DNA of 34,275 bases from Methanoculleus sp. MH98A (lineage in GTDB: Archaea > Halobacteriota > Methanomicrobia > Methanomicrobiales > Methanoculleaceae). Under the pieces are notes generated by a model. It did not search any database. It saw only the letters and a list, made by a program, of their open reading frames with translations, and was not told where the DNA came from. The stretch lies in assembly GCF_000691865.1 (NCBI RefSeq), contig NZ_JMIO01000063.1, positions 1 to 34,275 of the forward strand, read 5' to 3'. Positions 15,160 through 23,342 of this stretch are shown here, one piece after another; positions within the stretch are counted from its first letter, which is position 1; each line of letters opens with the position of its first letter. Both the position numbers and the translations under genes were made by a program.

Positions 15160-16399
15160 GGTCGCCGGGCAGCACCGGCTCGGTGAGGGCGTGGACGAAG
15201 CGCTCCCACCTGTCCGTACCGTCCCCGACGTAGTCCCGGACAATCCGGTAGCCCTGCGCGAGAGCCACCGGGTACGCCCGGAACTCCTCGATGAACCGGA
15301 GACGCACCTGTGCCGCTTTCGGGTCGAGGAGCAGGACGTCCTGGAGGAGCCGGAACGCCTCCTCCCGTGACAGCGCACCACCGAGGTACCCGTGGGCCAC
15401 ACGGGCGTTTCCCGTGAGGTTCAGGGCCGTGGACGCGGTAACGACGGCATCGAAGAGATCGGCATCCGCCGGCTCGAATCCGGCCAGGGGGAAGAGAACT
15501 TCCTCGAAGAACCGCGCCCGCTCGGGCGCGGGGAAGATCATCTCCTCTCCGAGCACGGCGCCCCCTTCGGCGACCGTCGCGATCGGCGACGCCAGGGTGA
15601 CGACCGAATGCTCGATCCAGCCCCGGGCACGGACGAGTGCCGCCTCCCGGATCGCCCGCATCGTGTGGCGGCCGGGGTAACCCTCGTGGCAGGCGTAGGC
15701 AAGTGCCCGGTCGACGGTGACCGGCAGATCGGCGTTCACCCGGATGAGGCTCGTCCCGTCCCCGAGGTAGCGGACGTACGCTTCCCATGGCTCCCCGGAG
15801 GCGTAGCCGATCTCGAGCCGCTCCCCCGCCGGGAGCAGCAGGCGTTCAGCCGTCCTGCGGCGGCTTTCGGCAAATGCTGCCGCAAAGACCGGTTCCAGCC
15901 CCCCTGGCGGGATGACGAACGAGTCCATGTACGCCCTGTAGCGGGCGGAGAGGTCGCCGTTTCCGGGAAGACGGGAATCGAGCACTGCGTGCGGTTCATC
16001 GTACCAGGCGGGGTCGTCTTCAGGCGCCGCGACCCCGTAGAGTGCCTCGATCTCGGCATCGAAGGTGGTGCTCTCCCCCGCGAGGATTCCGGCACGGGCT
16101 TCGAGCGCCCGGATCATCTCCCGCAGGTGGGTGTGGCGCATGCGTCCGGCACCTTCCAGACGGTCGGGGTCGATCCTGTCCAGGGTGGCAAGGAGGTCTG
16201 CGGCGTACCCGGCGATGCGATCCGGCGGGACCGTGACCATGAGCGCCTCGTCCCGCACCGCCGCCGGGCCGAAATAGGCATCCACGAACACCGGATCGTG
16301 TGTCCCGAGCCAGAGCGCGCATTTGACGTAAAACCGCGCCACGGCGTCCATATCCCTGGCCTCGGCGGCGTTCTTCCCGGTGTAGGTTGAAGGCTCCAT
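15134..16399 (-). CDS. DUF885-like putative metallopeptidase
   Basis: 421-aa protein. The central motif CHEGYPGRHTMRAI matches the HExxPGxH signature of the DUF885 family, which is thought to be metal-dependent and peptidase-like. It is followed about 40 residues later by TVAEGGAVLGEEMIFP, a plausible third-ligand region. No signal peptide or membrane segment is visible, so a cytoplasmic location is likely. GGTGATGG just upstream of the ATG at 16399 may act as Shine-Dalgarno, and CATAATTTAGC near 16414-16424 may be the TATA box on the minus strand. It stands alone and no substrate can be assigned. Confidence 0.75.
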   Translation of the reverse strand: MEPSTYTGKNAAEARDMDAVARFYVKCALWLGTHDPVFVDAYFGPAAVRDEALMVTVPPDRIAGYAADLLATLDRIDPDRLEGAGRMRHTHLREMIRALEARAGILAGESTTFDAEIEALYGVAAPEDDPAWYDEPHAVLDSRLPGNGDLSARYRAYMDSFVIPPGGLEPVFAAAFAESRRRTAERLLLPAGERLEIGYASGEPWEAYVRYLGDGTSLIRVNADLPVTVDRALAYACHEGYPGRHTMRAIREAALVRARGWIEHSVVTLASPIATVAEGGAVLGEEMIFPAPERARFFEEVLFPLAGFEPADADLFDAVVTASTALNLTGNARVAHGYLGGALSREEAFRLLQDVLLLDPKAAQVRLRFIEEFRAYPVALAQGYRIVRDYVGDGTDRWERFVHALTEPVLPGDLTSSDSPG

Positions 16400-16498
16400 C
16401 CATCACCTCGTGCTAAATTATGCGCTCCACGGCTACTTAACCGCCGTGATCCGCATCCGTCTGCATAGGGTTTAACCGGTTCCGCGCCAACCTCTGGA

Positions 16499-17050
16499 AT
16501 GATGCACGAGTCGCTCCGGCAGGTCGTCCACCTCATCTTTGGTCTCGGGATCGCAGGTTTCGTCCTCCTCTTCGATCGCGATCTCGTCCTCTCCGTCCTC
16601 GTGCTCGCTCTCTTCGCGGGGTTCATCCTCTCCGACGCCATCTCCCGGGGCTACACCATTCCGGTCGTCTCGCCGATCATCGCGGGCCTCGAGCGGCGCG
16701 ACGCCGCCCCCGGGAAAGGAGCGCTCTTCTTCGCGCTCGGAGCTCTCTTCTGTATCGCCTTCTTTGCACAAGAGGTCGCCTTCATGGGGCTTGTCGTGCT
16801 CTCGCTCCTCGACAGCGTCACCACCCTTGCCGGCGTCCGGTTCGGCAGAATCCGGATCTACAATCACAAATCGCTCGAAGGCACACTCGCCGGGTTCGCG
16901 GCGACGGCGATCGTGCTCTCGCTCCTCGTCCCGCCCGGGGTAGCCCTCGCGACCGCGGCGCTCGCGGCCGTCGCCGAACTGGCGAGCCCCGTGGACGACA
17001 ATCTCGTCGTCCCGGTCGTGGCCTGCATCGCCCTCACGCTGCTGCTCTGA
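16499..17050 (+). CDS. Dolichol kinase / polyprenol kinase-like membrane protein (SEC59/DGK1 type)
   Basis: 183-aa membrane protein with about six hydrophobic segments. The cytosolic loop LSLLDSVTTLAGVRFGRIRI followed by NHKSLEGTLAGFAAT is the CTP-dependent lipid kinase signature (D-S, G-x-x-x-G and K-S-x-E-G-T). The C-terminal AELASPVDDNLVVPV is the usual ending of these archaeal and VTE5/SEC59-like proteins. It probably phosphorylates a prenol or related lipid alcohol using CTP. ATG codons at 16499 and 16502 are both usable. It is divergent from the DUF885-like gene. Phosphatidate cytidylyltransferase-like annotation is an alternative label for the same fold. Confidence 0.8.
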   Translation: MMHESLRQVVHLIFGLGIAGFVLLFDRDLVLSVLVLALFAGFILSDAISRGYTIPVVSPIIAGLERRDAAPGKGALFFALGALFCIAFFAQEVAFMGLVVLSLLDSVTTLAGVRFGRIRIYNHKSLEGTLAGFAATAIVLSLLVPPGVALATAALAAVAELASPVDDNLVVPVVACIALTLLL

Positions 17051-17078
17051 AAGCGTTGAACCGCCCGGTTCAATTATT

Positions 17079-17087
17079 GTATATACG
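17079..17087 (+). promoter_or_regulatory. Putative TATA box for secreted protein gene
   Basis: GTATATAC lies about 40 nt upstream of the ATG at 17126. A GAGGTGA Shine-Dalgarno at 17113-17119 precedes that ATG with 6-nt spacing, so this gene appears to have a short leader. Confidence 0.45.
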
Positions 17088-17125
17088 TCTGTTCCCGATC
17101 TCTCTTCTACCAGAGGTGAAGATCG

Positions 17126-17779
17126 ATGAAACGCATCGTTGCAGCAGCCATGATCGCCTTCCTCCTTCTTCCGGGGTTCGCGGCCGCCGCTTCCGGCGCC
17201 CACGGCGACCCGGGGGGAGCACAGGCCGGGTATGGCGCGGTAAACGCGACGCCCGCGGGGGAACAGCAGGCGAGGATCGAGGAGAACAGAACCGTCCGTG
17301 CGGAAGAAGGTAACGAAACCGCCGGGGAGAGAGTGCAGCAGCGGGCCGCAGAGCACACGCCCCTCCGGCCGGGAGATGGGGCTCCCGATCGGGACCGCGT
17401 CAGGCTCGCCGTCCATGCCCTGCTCGGTGCCGGGAACCGGACCGGCGGCATAGGAGAGAACGTCTCCGCCATCGCCCGGGAGATCAACAACTCGGTCCAG
17501 AAGACCTTTGAGGCCGAGGAGCAGATCCGGGCCCGGCACGCCTTCATGCGGTTCCTCTTCGGCGGCGATGCGGAAGCCGCCCTGCTGATTGAGGAAGAGG
17601 CGCAGCGGAACCGGGAACGGGCCGCGGAACTCGGACACCTGATTGGAAACTGCACCTGCGACAACGCAACCCGGACAATGCTTCAGGAGCAGGTCCGGAC
17701 GATCGAGCAGGAGCAGGACCGGCTGAGCGTTCTTGCGAGCGAGGAGATGCAGGTTCGCGGCCTCTTCTCCTGGCGGTAA
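17126..17779 (+). CDS. Secreted hypothetical protein with signal peptide and helical C-terminal half
   Basis: 217-aa protein not recognised as a known family. Residues 1-22 form a signal peptide (MKRIVAAAMIAFLLLPGFAAAA). A low-complexity, glycine- and alanine-rich linker follows, containing several N-x-T/S sequons. From about residue 90 the sequence is strongly charged and helical (FEAEEQIRARHAFMRF, EEEAQRNRERAAELGHLI), likely coiled coil, with a CTC pair near residue 173. It is expected outside the membrane. The start is supported by GAGGTGA six bases upstream and a TATA box. It ends 14 nt from the convergent CDF transporter. Confidence 0.75.
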   Translation: MKRIVAAAMIAFLLLPGFAAAASGAHGDPGGAQAGYGAVNATPAGEQQARIEENRTVRAEEGNETAGERVQQRAAEHTPLRPGDGAPDRDRVRLAVHALLGAGNRTGGIGENVSAIAREINNSVQKTFEAEEQIRARHAFMRFLFGGDAEAALLIEEEAQRNRERAAELGHLIGNCTCDNATRTMLQEQVRTIEQEQDRLSVLASEEMQVRGLFSWR

Positions 17780-17793
17780 GGTCCCCCGGTCTT

Positions 17794-18777
17794 TTACTCC
17801 CGCTCTTTTTCCCGCCCGCAAAGCCCGAGCCGGTTGCACTCCGGGCAGGTGGTGAAGATCCCGCAATCGGAGCAGTCCTCACCGGTGCAGGGCTGAACCC
17901 GGATCGTGACGTTCGTCCGGGGGAACTCCTGCTTGACGTCGGCCTCCACGCGCTTCACGACTCCGTACGCCTCTTCGAGGGTTGCGGTTCGCGGGACGAC
18001 CAGGTGAAAGTCCACGAACCTGTTCGGTCCCGACCGGCGGGTCCGGAGCCGGTGGAAACCGATGACGTCCGTGCAGTGCTCGCTGATGATCTCCCGTATC
18101 CGGTTCTCCTCGTCGGCGGGGAGGCTTCTGTCGACGAGATCTTCGAACGAGCGCCGGATGAGATCGAAGGCCGCCCGCAGGATGATGGCGGCGACCGCGA
18201 TCGCAACGAGCGCATCGAGCACCACAAGACCGGTCAGCCGGATCAGGACGAGCCCGATGACGACCCCGGCGGAGGTATAGACGTCCGTCCGGAGGTGCCA
18301 GGCGTCGCTCTCGAGCGCGATCGATTCGGTCTCCTTCGCCACCGTCATCAGCCGGGAAGAGACGTAGAAATTTACTCCGGCCGAGAGCAGCATGACGGCG
18401 ATACCGAGCCCGAGCCCCTCGACATTCAGCGTCTCCTCGCCACCGAGGAGGTTTCTCGCCGCTTCGTTGATGATCAGGAGAGCCGCCGCGAGGATCAGGA
18501 CCGCCTCGAGAAGCCCCGATATGCTCTCGTACTTCCCGTGCCCGAAGGTATGGCACTCGTCGGGGGGCCGGGCCGACTGGCGAACCGAGAAATAGGCGAT
18601 GCCCGCGGCAACGAGGTCGATGGCGGAGTGGATCGCTTCGGAGATGATACCGACCGATCCGATGGAGACGCCGACGGCGAGTTTCGCCGCGACGAGAAAC
18701 GTGTTCGATACGACCGAGAGGCGTGCGGTCTTCTCTTTGAGCATACCCTCCTGTTCTCCCGGAACGACCGCCGACAT
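17794..18777 (-). CDS. Cation diffusion facilitator transporter with Cys-rich C-terminal tail
   Basis: 327-aa CDF family metal/proton antiporter. Six hydrophobic segments are visible. The metal-site motifs are SEAIHSAIDL in TM2 and SDAWHLRTDV in TM5 (HxxxD type), and HTFGHGKYE lies in the TM2-3 loop. The cytoplasmic domain (from about residue 210) has the usual ferredoxin-like fold pattern with VDFHLVVP. After it comes a tail with six cysteines spaced C-x4-C-x2-C-x5-C-x2-C-x5-C, which ordinary CDFs lack. Likely substrates are Zn, Fe or Mn. The start could be 18777 or the ATG at 18744, which has GGAGG very close upstream. Confidence 0.92.
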   Translation of the reverse strand: MSAVVPGEQEGMLKEKTARLSVVSNTFLVAAKLAVGVSIGSVGIISEAIHSAIDLVAAGIAYFSVRQSARPPDECHTFGHGKYESISGLLEAVLILAAALLIINEAARNLLGGEETLNVEGLGLGIAVMLLSAGVNFYVSSRLMTVAKETESIALESDAWHLRTDVYTSAGVVIGLVLIRLTGLVVLDALVAIAVAAIILRAAFDLIRRSFEDLVDRSLPADEENRIREIISEHCTDVIGFHRLRTRRSGPNRFVDFHLVVPRTATLEEAYGVVKRVEADVKQEFPRTNVTIRVQPCTGEDCSDCGIFTTCPECNRLGLCGREKERE

Positions 18778-18856
18778 ACCTGATGAGTGTTCACCCTCCC
18801 CCGGGATAGGGTTTACGTGCCGGAGGATTCCCGGACGGTGCAGCCCGGCCGTCCCC

Positions 18857-20356
18857 TCAATCGACCGTGAGGATAATGAGCGAGTCGGTTCCCTCGCGCC
18901 CGGGAGAGACCCCCTCGGTCAGCACCACGCGCTCACCGGGCGAGATCAGCCCCGAGTCCCGGATCGAGTCGAGGATCGCCCCGTGCCAGTATTCCTTTTC
19001 GCTCCTGATCAGGAACGGGCTTACCCCGTAGGAGAACGCCAGGAACTTGAAGGTGCTCGGGTTCCGGGTGAACGCGAGGATCCAGGCCCCGGGCTTGAAC
19101 CGGGAGATGTTTCTGGGGGTGCTCCCGGAGCGGGTGGGGGTCAGCACGTAGTGGATGCCGAGCGCGTCCAGCGCCTCGATGACGTTTAGCGAGACGACGT
19201 CGTTGACGGTGATCTCCTCGCGCCCCTTTCCGCGCCGGAAGTAATCGAGCGGAGTGCACCCGGCCCCGACGAGCGAGCGCTTCTCCTCGGTCGACCGGGC
19301 GATCTTCGCCATCATCGCGACCGTCTCGATCGGGTACTTCCCGATGGACGTCTCCTCGGAGAGCATGACGGCGTCGGTGCCGTCGAGGATGGCGTTCGCG
19401 ACGTCGGTCACCTCCGCCCGGGTGGGCCGGATGTTGTCGGTCATCGACATCAGCATCTGGGTGGCGGTGATCGCCGGCCGGCCGAGGATGTTGGCCTCCT
19501 GGATGATCCGCTTCTGCACCGCGGGCACCTCCTCGATGGGTGTCTGGACACCGAGATCGCCCCTGGCGATCATGACCCCGTCGGCCTCCCGGAGGATCCC
19601 GTCGAGGTTTGCGAGCGCCTCCTGCCGCTCGATCTTTGCAATCACCCGGATGGACTTCCCGGACCGGGCGGCATACTCCCGGGCTCTCAGGACATCCTCC
19701 GCCCGCTGGATGAAGGATATGCTGAAGATGTCGAGCCCCTCGGCAAGCCCGAACTCGATGCACTCGAGGTCGCGTTCGGTCAGGGCGCTGACCGCAAGGA
19801 GCCCCTCGCCGCCCACGAGGCTCATTCCCTTGCGCGAGAGGAGGGGGCCGCCGACGATCACCGTCGCCCGGACATCTCTTTCGCCGACCTCGTCGACCTG
19901 GATCTGGAGAAACCCGTCGCTGAGGTAGATGATGCTCCCCGGCGAGACCAGTTGCGGGAACTGGTCGAAATCGACGGGGATCAGGGAAGGATCGGTCGAT
20001 GCCGGGGCGGAGACAAGGGTGATGGTTTCGCCCTTGTGAAGCATCATGGGCTCTTCTGCGAGGGTGCCGACCCGGATCTTCGGCCCCGGCAGGTCGAGCA
20101 GGATCGTGACCGGGAGGCCCGTATCCTCCGCGGCGGTCCGGATGTTTCGAATGTTTTCGCGGTGCTCGTCGAACGATCCGTGGGAGAGGTTGAGTCGGGC
20201 GACGTTCATGCCGGCGAGGATCATCCGGGCGAGCGTCTCCCGGGAGCGCGATGCGGGCCCGATGGTACAGACGATCTTTGTTTTATGGTCGGGCAGGCTC
20301 ATCCGCTTCCGTTTCGCCTGCTCGGATATCCGGTGCAGCACCTCTTCGAGCATCAT
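18857..20356 (-). CDS. pyk: Pyruvate kinase
   Basis: Glycolytic enzyme transferring phosphate from phosphoenolpyruvate to ADP. KTKIVCTIGPASRS at the N-terminus, ARLNLSHGS, LLDLPGPKIRVG, the catalytic IRVIAKIERQEALANLD, the metal-binding MIARGDLGVQTP and AITATQMLMSM are all present. The B domain and the C-terminal domain are complete (499 aa). An in-frame ATG at 20302 would start closer to the conserved region and give about 481 aa; the start at 20356 has an AAGGGT upstream and is kept. A TTTTTATGCG box on the minus strand near 20434-20443 is a possible promoter. Single gene. Confidence 0.96.
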   Translation of the reverse strand: MMLEEVLHRISEQAKRKRMSLPDHKTKIVCTIGPASRSRETLARMILAGMNVARLNLSHGSFDEHRENIRNIRTAAEDTGLPVTILLDLPGPKIRVGTLAEEPMMLHKGETITLVSAPASTDPSLIPVDFDQFPQLVSPGSIIYLSDGFLQIQVDEVGERDVRATVIVGGPLLSRKGMSLVGGEGLLAVSALTERDLECIEFGLAEGLDIFSISFIQRAEDVLRAREYAARSGKSIRVIAKIERQEALANLDGILREADGVMIARGDLGVQTPIEEVPAVQKRIIQEANILGRPAITATQMLMSMTDNIRPTRAEVTDVANAILDGTDAVMLSEETSIGKYPIETVAMMAKIARSTEEKRSLVGAGCTPLDYFRRGKGREEITVNDVVSLNVIEALDALGIHYVLTPTRSGSTPRNISRFKPGAWILAFTRNPSTFKFLAFSYGVSPFLIRSEKEYWHGAILDSIRDSGLISPGERVVLTEGVSPGREGTDSLIILTVD

Positions 20357-20573
20357 AGGTACCCTTCGGGCATCGGCACCGGATTAACCTTCTCCCGGGG
20401 GTCCCGGAGGCGCCGGGAAAATCGGCTTACAACGCATAAAAAACCAATCCGGAGGGATATGCCGTTTCCTGTCGTGTCAGACTGCTCTCCAGATGCTCAC
20501 CTTCGGGCGTGAACGGCTTGACCATGCCCCCCGAAGCGATCTCTATGGCGGGACTCACGCCGGCAGCCCCGGT

Positions 20574-20583
20574 CATATTTATC
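20574..20583 (+). promoter_or_regulatory. Putative TATA box of cbiA/cfbB
   Basis: CATATTTATC lies 31-40 nt upstream of the ATG at 20614. AGGA with 5-nt spacing precedes that ATG. The gene therefore has its own promoter and is not part of the cbi operon. Confidence 0.45.
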
Positions 20584-20613
20584 TTCTGCGGTATTCAACA
20601 CTACAGGAACGTT

Positions 20614-21945
20614 ATGCGCCATATTCCAGTGATTGTCGTCGCGGGAACCCACAGCGGCTGCGGCAAGACCACGCTTGCAAGCGGCCTGATGGCGGCGCTC
20701 GCCGCCCGGGGACTTGCCGTCCAGCCCTTCAAGGTGGGCCCGGACTTCATCGATCCCACGCATCATTCGGCTATCTGCGGCCGGACGTCGCGCAACCTCG
20801 ACCCGTTCATGATGGGGGAGGCGGGGGTGCGGGAGACGTTCGTCCGGACCTCTGCCGGGGCCGACATCGCCGTCGTCGAGGGTGCGATGGGGCTCTTCGA
20901 CGGGCTCGAAGGAACCGATACCGCGAGCACGGCGCACGTCGCAAAGATTCTCGACGCCCCGGTCCTCCTCGTGGTGGACGCAGGGGGCGCGTCGCGGAGC
21001 GTCCATGCCATGATCCGGGGCTACGCCGGGTTCGATCCGGCTGTCCGGGTCGCCGGAACCATCCTCAACCGGATCGGGAGCCCCCGCCACCTCGCCATGA
21101 TCGAGGAGACGAAAACCCTCCCCATCTTCGGGGGAATCCCGCGGCGAAAGGATCTTGTGGTCGAAAGCCGGCACCTCGGGCTCGCGATGGCGGCCGAAAC
21201 AGGAATGATGGCCCGGTTCGGCGCGGTGGTTGAGGAGACGTGCGATCTCTCCGGGATCATCGATCTCGCCCGGTCTGCCCCGCCCCTCCCGGCGCCGGCG
21301 GAGAGCCCCGCCCGGCCGGAGGCCGGGGTGCGCGTCGGCGTCGCGAACGATGCGGCGTTCTGTTTTTACTACGCGGACAACCTCGATCGGTTCGTGCGGG
21401 CCGGGGCTGAACCGGTCTTCTTCTCGCCGATGACCGACCGGCTCCCGGACGTGGACGCCCTCTATCTCGGGGGCGGCTACCCGGAGCTCCACGCGGAGGC
21501 GCTCTCCTCGTCCCGGTGCCGGGAAGACGTCCGCCGGGCGGTCGACGACGGCATGCCCGTCTACGCCGAGTGCGGCGGGCTCGTCTACCTTACCGACCGG
21601 CTCACGACCGATGAGGAGGATTACCCGATGGCCGGCGTCCTCCCGGCGGCGGCGGAGATGACGGGCCGCATCCAGGCCCTCGGGTACGTCGAAGCCCGGG
21701 TTGCCGGGGGCGCACCGGTCCTTGCCCCGGGCTCGGCCTTCCGGGGCCACGAGTATCATTATTCACGGCTCGACTGTGCCCGTGACGCCCGGTTCGCCCT
21801 GGAACTCCTCCGGGGCCGGGGAATCGACGCTGGCCGCGACGGGCTTATCGCGCAGAACGCGGTCGGGCAATATACCCACGCCTACTTCCCGGAGGGGTTC
21901 GCCGAGAGGCTGGTCGAGGCGGCCGGGGCATACCGGCGGACGTAA
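20614..21945 (+). CDS. cbiA: Cobyrinate a,c-diamide synthase CbiA, or Ni-sirohydrochlorin a,c-diamide synthase CfbB
   Basis: ATP- and glutamine-dependent amidase of tetrapyrrole side chains. The N-terminal half is a P-loop dethiobiotin-synthetase-like domain: VVAGTHSGCGKTTLASGL, KVGPDFIDPTHH and VVEGAMGLFDG. The C-terminal half is a class I glutamine amidotransferase: LYLGGGYPELHAE, the nucleophile in VYAECGGLVYL and the late GHEYHYS. The start at 20614 (MRHIPVIVVAGTHSG) is preferred over an upstream in-frame ATG at 20509. In methanogens, CbiA (cobalamin) and CfbB (coenzyme F430) are close homologues and cannot be told apart here. The cbi genes are about 10 kb away; no cfbA/C/D/E genes are in the window. 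Confidence 0.9.
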   Translation: MRHIPVIVVAGTHSGCGKTTLASGLMAALAARGLAVQPFKVGPDFIDPTHHSAICGRTSRNLDPFMMGEAGVRETFVRTSAGADIAVVEGAMGLFDGLEGTDTASTAHVAKILDAPVLLVVDAGGASRSVHAMIRGYAGFDPAVRVAGTILNRIGSPRHLAMIEETKTLPIFGGIPRRKDLVVESRHLGLAMAAETGMMARFGAVVEETCDLSGIIDLARSAPPLPAPAESPARPEAGVRVGVANDAAFCFYYADNLDRFVRAGAEPVFFSPMTDRLPDVDALYLGGGYPELHAEALSSSRCREDVRRAVDDGMPVYAECGGLVYLTDRLTTDEEDYPMAGVLPAAAEMTGRIQALGYVEARVAGGAPVLAPGSAFRGHEYHYSRLDCARDARFALELLRGRGIDAGRDGLIAQNAVGQYTHAYFPEGFAERLVEAAGAYRRT

Positions 21946-21980
21946 GGGGGTGTTGCGGTCTCCCCTACGGCCGCCGGCGC

Positions 21981-21987
21981 AAAAAAA
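21981..21987 (-). terminator. T-run terminator after the lipoprotein gene
   Basis: Seven A residues on the + strand read as T7 on the minus strand, 5 nt past the lipoprotein stop codon. Oligo-T tracts act as intrinsic terminators in archaea. Confidence 0.45.
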
Positions 21988-21991
21988 GGTG

Positions 21992-22585
21992 TCAGGCGGT
22001 GACGATGACCGTCCCGGTAGATCCGGACGTCTGTGACTGGTAGGTGTAGTTGCCCGTGGCGGTGAAGGTGTGACTGAACGTATCGCCCGGCTGGAGGAGA
22101 TCGGAGCTGAAGAACGACATATTTCCGGTCCCCGTTACGGTCTCGTTTCTCGATGCGTCGTTTGTCCATCCTACCGAGGTGTCGATGGGTACGGTGAGCG
22201 TTTCCGGCACGAACCCGCGCTCGGTGATGGAGACGGTCTCGTTAGTGTCGAGGGCCGCCAGTGTTTCCGGGCTGGGGATGGGGCATACGCCGCTGGAGGA
22301 GGTGTTGTTGGTCTCGTTCGCGGCGAGGCCCGCCGGCGTTCCCGGCGGTGTCTCCGTTGTCATCGTGGTTTCGGTTGCCGCCGGCGTTTCTGTCTCCATC
22401 GGAGTTTCCGTCTCCATCGGGGTCTCTGTCATTGCCGGCGTCTCTTCTTCTGTCTCCATCGGGGTCTCGGTGAGTCCCGGTGTTGTGCCGGGTGTCACCG
22501 TCTCGTTGCCCGCTGGCTGCACACATCCTGCAATCATGATGCTCGCAATCACCATGAGAGCAAGGATACCAAACATCCTCTTCAT
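21992..22585 (-). CDS. Lipoprotein with Thr/Pro/Glu-rich stalk and cupredoxin-like domain lacking copper ligands
   Basis: 197-aa exported protein. The signal peptide MKRMFGILALMVIASIMIAG ends at a lipobox cysteine (IAGC), so it is probably membrane-anchored. Residues about 25-85 are a low-complexity stalk of repeated TETPMETETP-like units, likely glycosylated or extended. The C-terminal 80 residues (RGFVPETLTVPIDTSVGWTN to TGTVIVTA) follow the cupredoxin pattern. The usual His after the WTN segment is Glu (ETV), and the Cys/His/Met cluster is replaced by a stretch reading QSQTSGST. It is therefore unlikely to bind a type 1 copper. A TTTATTTAC box on the minus strand near 22608-22618 fits a promoter about 25 nt upstream of the start at 22585. 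Confidence 0.82.
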   Translation of the reverse strand: MKRMFGILALMVIASIMIAGCVQPAGNETVTPGTTPGLTETPMETEEETPAMTETPMETETPMETETPAATETTMTTETPPGTPAGLAANETNNTSSSGVCPIPSPETLAALDTNETVSITERGFVPETLTVPIDTSVGWTNDASRNETVTGTGNMSFFSSDLLQPGDTFSHTFTATGNYTYQSQTSGSTGTVIVTA

Positions 22586-22891
22586 GCGGTGGACGATGCT
22601 TCTTGGCGTAAATAAACTTTGCCCTCGCCCGGAAAACTCAAATTCGGGGTGTAAAACTGCCACAGCAACGCCATGCCCGTTCATCCGGGTATAGGGATGG
22701 TTCTGGGGGTTATCCTGGCCATAACCTGTCTTAGGTGATCCCTATTGCCGGATAACGGGTTATATGTCCTGATTTGAGACGGCCGGATCCCGCCGGCGTC
22801 GACGGCGGAGCAGGACGCTCTCCTCATCCCGGGCGCCGCCGGGAGTTTGGAGGAGGGGGTGCCGCACCGGCAGGGACCGGCCGATGCCCGA
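22586..22891. other. Intergenic region, no gene seen
   Basis: 306 bases between the lipoprotein start and the end of the VOC gene. It holds the lipoprotein promoter (near 22608-22618) and an isolated GTTATATG near 22758-22766. Frames on the + strand here are short, arginine-rich GC shadows. I see no RNA gene. Confidence 0.5.
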
Positions 22892-23251
22892 TCAGCCCGC
22901 CGAGGGGTCGTCTTCCCAGAGGCCGAACCGGTTCTGCTCGGTATCCTCGCAGACGGCGAAGGAGCCTCTTCCGGGCACCGGCATCTTCGGGATCACGACC
23001 CTTCCTCCGGCTCCCCGAACCCGGGCTGCATACTCTTCGACGGAGGGGACGCCGATGAAGGCCGTTATCGGCTCTCCGGGGTAGGTCCGCGCCAGGATCT
23101 CGCCGCCTATCCCGCCTGTTGCAATCTCAAAGGCCCCCTCCATCCCCGAAAAAGGCTCCGTCGTCCAGGCAAAGACTTCCTCGTAGAACGCCCGCGCCCG
23201 GTCGGTCTCCCCGGCGGGGACGTTGAACCAGACAATCGTCGGCACATGCAT
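22892..23251 (-). CDS. VOC family (glyoxalase/bleomycin-resistance-like) protein
   Basis: 119-aa single vicinal-oxygen-chelate domain. VPTIVWFNVPAGETDRARAF is the usual first beta-alpha unit of this family, and VRGAGGRVVIPKMPVPGRGS with FAVCEDTEQNRFGLWE forms the second unit, ending in the conserved N-x-F-G-L-W. Such proteins act on small molecules or bind them, often with a divalent metal; no substrate can be inferred. The ATG at 23251 has GAGGT directly upstream. It is divergent from the aldo/keto reductase gene with a 91-bp gap. Confidence 0.85.
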   Translation of the reverse strand: MHVPTIVWFNVPAGETDRARAFYEEVFAWTTEPFSGMEGAFEIATGGIGGEILARTYPGEPITAFIGVPSVEEYAARVRGAGGRVVIPKMPVPGRGSFAVCEDTEQNRFGLWEDDPSAG

Positions 23252-23310
23252 ACCTCAGGCCCCCGTGGGGGTCGCGACGCATAACGGTTTCCCCCGGCTC
23301 CGGCTGAAGA

Positions 23311-23320
23311 TTATTTATAG
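23311..23320 (+). promoter_or_regulatory. Putative TATA box of aldo/keto reductase gene
   Basis: TTATTTATAG lies 23-32 nt upstream of the ATG at 23343, which implies a leaderless or nearly leaderless transcript. Confidence 0.5.
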
Positions 23321-23342
23321 CCGGGTACGGATAGGATGGTCC

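Noticed and set aside
16472-17866. 464-codon minus-strand ORF spanning the dolichol-kinase-like and secreted protein genes
   Set aside because: Composition is typical of a frame shadow (charged, low-complexity). The + strand genes have a lipid-kinase signature, a signal peptide, a Shine-Dalgarno and a TATA box.
22774-23058. 94-codon + strand ORF beside the VOC gene
   Set aside because: Arg/Gly/Pro-rich shadow overlapping the clear VOC coding region on the other strand.
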